A stretch of DNA of 6,266 nt, taken from the NCBI GenBank assembly GCA_009838385.1, contig VXRS01000037.1, positions 1 through 6,266 on the forward strand. The letters run 5' to 3'. The DNA comes from Dehalococcoidia bacterium (GTDB lineage Bacteria > Chloroflexota > Dehalococcoidia > Tepidiformales > Tepidiformaceae). Position 1 is the first letter of the stretch. Every line of letters starts with the position of its first letter. Made by a program: the position numbers and the translations under genes. Of this stretch, positions 5,745 to 6,266 are shown piece after piece. Below the pieces are notes generated by a model. The model was given only the letters and a program-made list of their open reading frames with translations. It did no database searches and had not been told where the DNA came from.

Positions 5745-5773
5745 ACGGTACGAACGCGGGCATGGCGCGTCAA
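5745..5773 (-). promoter_or_regulatory. Promoter of the AhpD-like operon, sigma70-type and leaderless
   Basis: On the minus strand TTGACG (5773-5768), a 17-base spacer and TACCGT (5750-5745) form a good -35/-10 pair. Six bases later comes ATG 5738, so transcription should start on or next to the A of the start codon. No Shine-Dalgarno is present, which agrees with a leaderless message. Confidence 0.65.
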
Positions 5774-5794
5774 TGCCCCAACAATGGCTCCCGG

Positions 5795-5800
5795 TAGGAT
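5795..5800 (+). promoter_or_regulatory. TAGGAT: candidate -10 box or Shine-Dalgarno for the decarboxylase gene
   Basis: TAGGAT lies 6 bases before ATG 5807. As a -10 box it would give a leaderless start like the divergent operon's, but no -35 box is visible. Its AGGA, 7 bases from the ATG, could instead serve as a ribosome binding site. The two readings cannot be separated from sequence. Confidence 0.4.
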
Positions 5801-5806
5801 GTGGGC

Positions 5807-6266
5807 ATGCCGGAGAACGAACGGATTCCCGCGCCGCTCATTGTGGAGGCGCTGAAGGCGGCGTTCCGCGGGCAGCGGACAGCCCCGGCGAAGGACGGCG
5901 AGCCGCTGGGGTGGGTGCTCTCGGTGCCGGATACGCACCAGCGCAGCGTCATCGCGGAGCTGGAGGGCGATGACGAGCTTCGACTGCTGACCTGCTCGAC
6001 CGAGGACGAGGCAAATGCCATCGCGGCGGGGTTGTACATCGGCGGGGCGGAGGTGGCGCTCATGATCCAGCACGCGGGCCTCTACGCCTCGGTGAACACG
6101 CTCCGCGGGGTGGGACTGGACGGGGGCGTGCCCCTGTTCGCGCTGGTGGGGCTACTGAGCCGCGAGCCCGAGCTGGAACCGGAGGACTCGCCGCGTTCGA
6201 TGGTGCGGTTCGCGGGGCCGCTCATGGACACGTTCGACGTGCCGCACGCGCTGCTCGAGACGCGGG
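5807..6266 (+). CDS. Thiamine-diphosphate-dependent decarboxylase, alpha-type subunit (sulfopyruvate/phosphonopyruvate decarboxylase-like), 3' end outside window
   Basis: The 153 visible residues form the pyrimidine-binding domain of a thiamine-diphosphate enzyme. STEDEANAIAAGLYIGG (residues 64-80) carries the conserved glutamate (probably E68) that activates the cofactor. MIQHAGLYASVNTLRGV (86-102) matches the MQNSGLGNSINAL-type segment of sulfopyruvate decarboxylase alpha chains. VPLFALVGLLSREPE (108-122) follows as the next strand and loop. In that family alpha and beta halves are separate genes or fused, so a beta part is expected to the right. Relatives decarboxylate sulfopyruvate, phosphonopyruvate or other 2-oxo acids; nothing here identifies the substrate. 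The start ATG 5807 is chosen because it follows TAGGAT and begins where family similarity begins. The gene is divergent from the AhpD-like operon, with 68 bases between the start codons. Confidence 0.83.
   Translation, partial: MPENERIPAPLIVEALKAAFRGQRTAPAKDGEPLGWVLSVPDTHQRSVIAELEGDDELRLLTCSTEDEANAIAAGLYIGGAEVALMIQHAGLYASVNTLRGVGLDGGVPLFALVGLLSREPELEPEDSPRSMVRFAGPLMDTFDVPHALLETR

Noticed and set aside
4903..5973. 356-codon plus-strand open frame
   Set aside because: It runs opposite both AhpD-like genes and across the divergent promoter, and its Gly/Ala/Arg/Ser-rich translation shows no domain.

Overview
The window is a piece of GC-rich bacterial DNA holding nine protein-coding genes and almost no non-coding space. 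The longest gap is about 70 bases, so no stretch over 300 bases lacks a gene. The first 37 bases are not genomic: they match the Illumina Nextera read-1 adapter with scattered G>T and C>A differences. The fragment is therefore probably one end of a shotgun or metagenome contig. Host clues are the high GC, an F420-type luciferase-like oxidoreductase, MaoC half-proteins, MCT-type MFS carriers, AhpD-like proteins and starts placed 6-7 bases behind -10-like hexamers. These would fit Chloroflexota (Dehalococcoidia/SAR202-like) or Actinomycetota, but the window alone cannot decide.

Layout, plus strand, 38-4699: the C-terminal end of a zinc-type alcohol dehydrogenase/quinone oxidoreductase; a luciferase-like flavin oxidoreductase; two short hot-dog (MaoC) proteins overlapping by an ATGA junction, of which only the second carries the hydratase Asp/His signature; then two tandem MFS transporters of about 70% identity over the part counted by hand. 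The first transporter has no ordinary start codon where its homology begins; the only candidates there are CTG codons. The set looks like a small catabolic cluster for uptake and beta-oxidation-like processing of an unidentified organic acid or acyl-CoA.

Minus strand, 4705-5738: a two-gene operon of AhpD/carboxymuconolactone decarboxylase-like proteins, also joined by an ATGA overlap. The second gene is the most notable object here. It is split by an in-frame TGA exactly where the second cysteine of the family's CxxC redox motif belongs (C58-F-T-U61). A 7-bp hairpin with a GUU loop lies 12-28 bases after the TGA, which fits the bacterial SECIS layout. I read it as one 187-residue selenoprotein, not two fragments. 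Its upstream partner is collinear (same E46) but has Asp and Glu where the redox pair should be.

This operon has a good leaderless sigma70-type promoter (TTGACG, 17 bases, TACCGT, 6 bases, ATG). It diverges from a plus-strand gene for the alpha-type subunit of a thiamine-diphosphate decarboxylase (sulfopyruvate/phosphonopyruvate decarboxylase-like), which runs off the right edge.

No tRNA, rRNA, CRISPR array, insertion sequence or convincing intrinsic terminator was seen.
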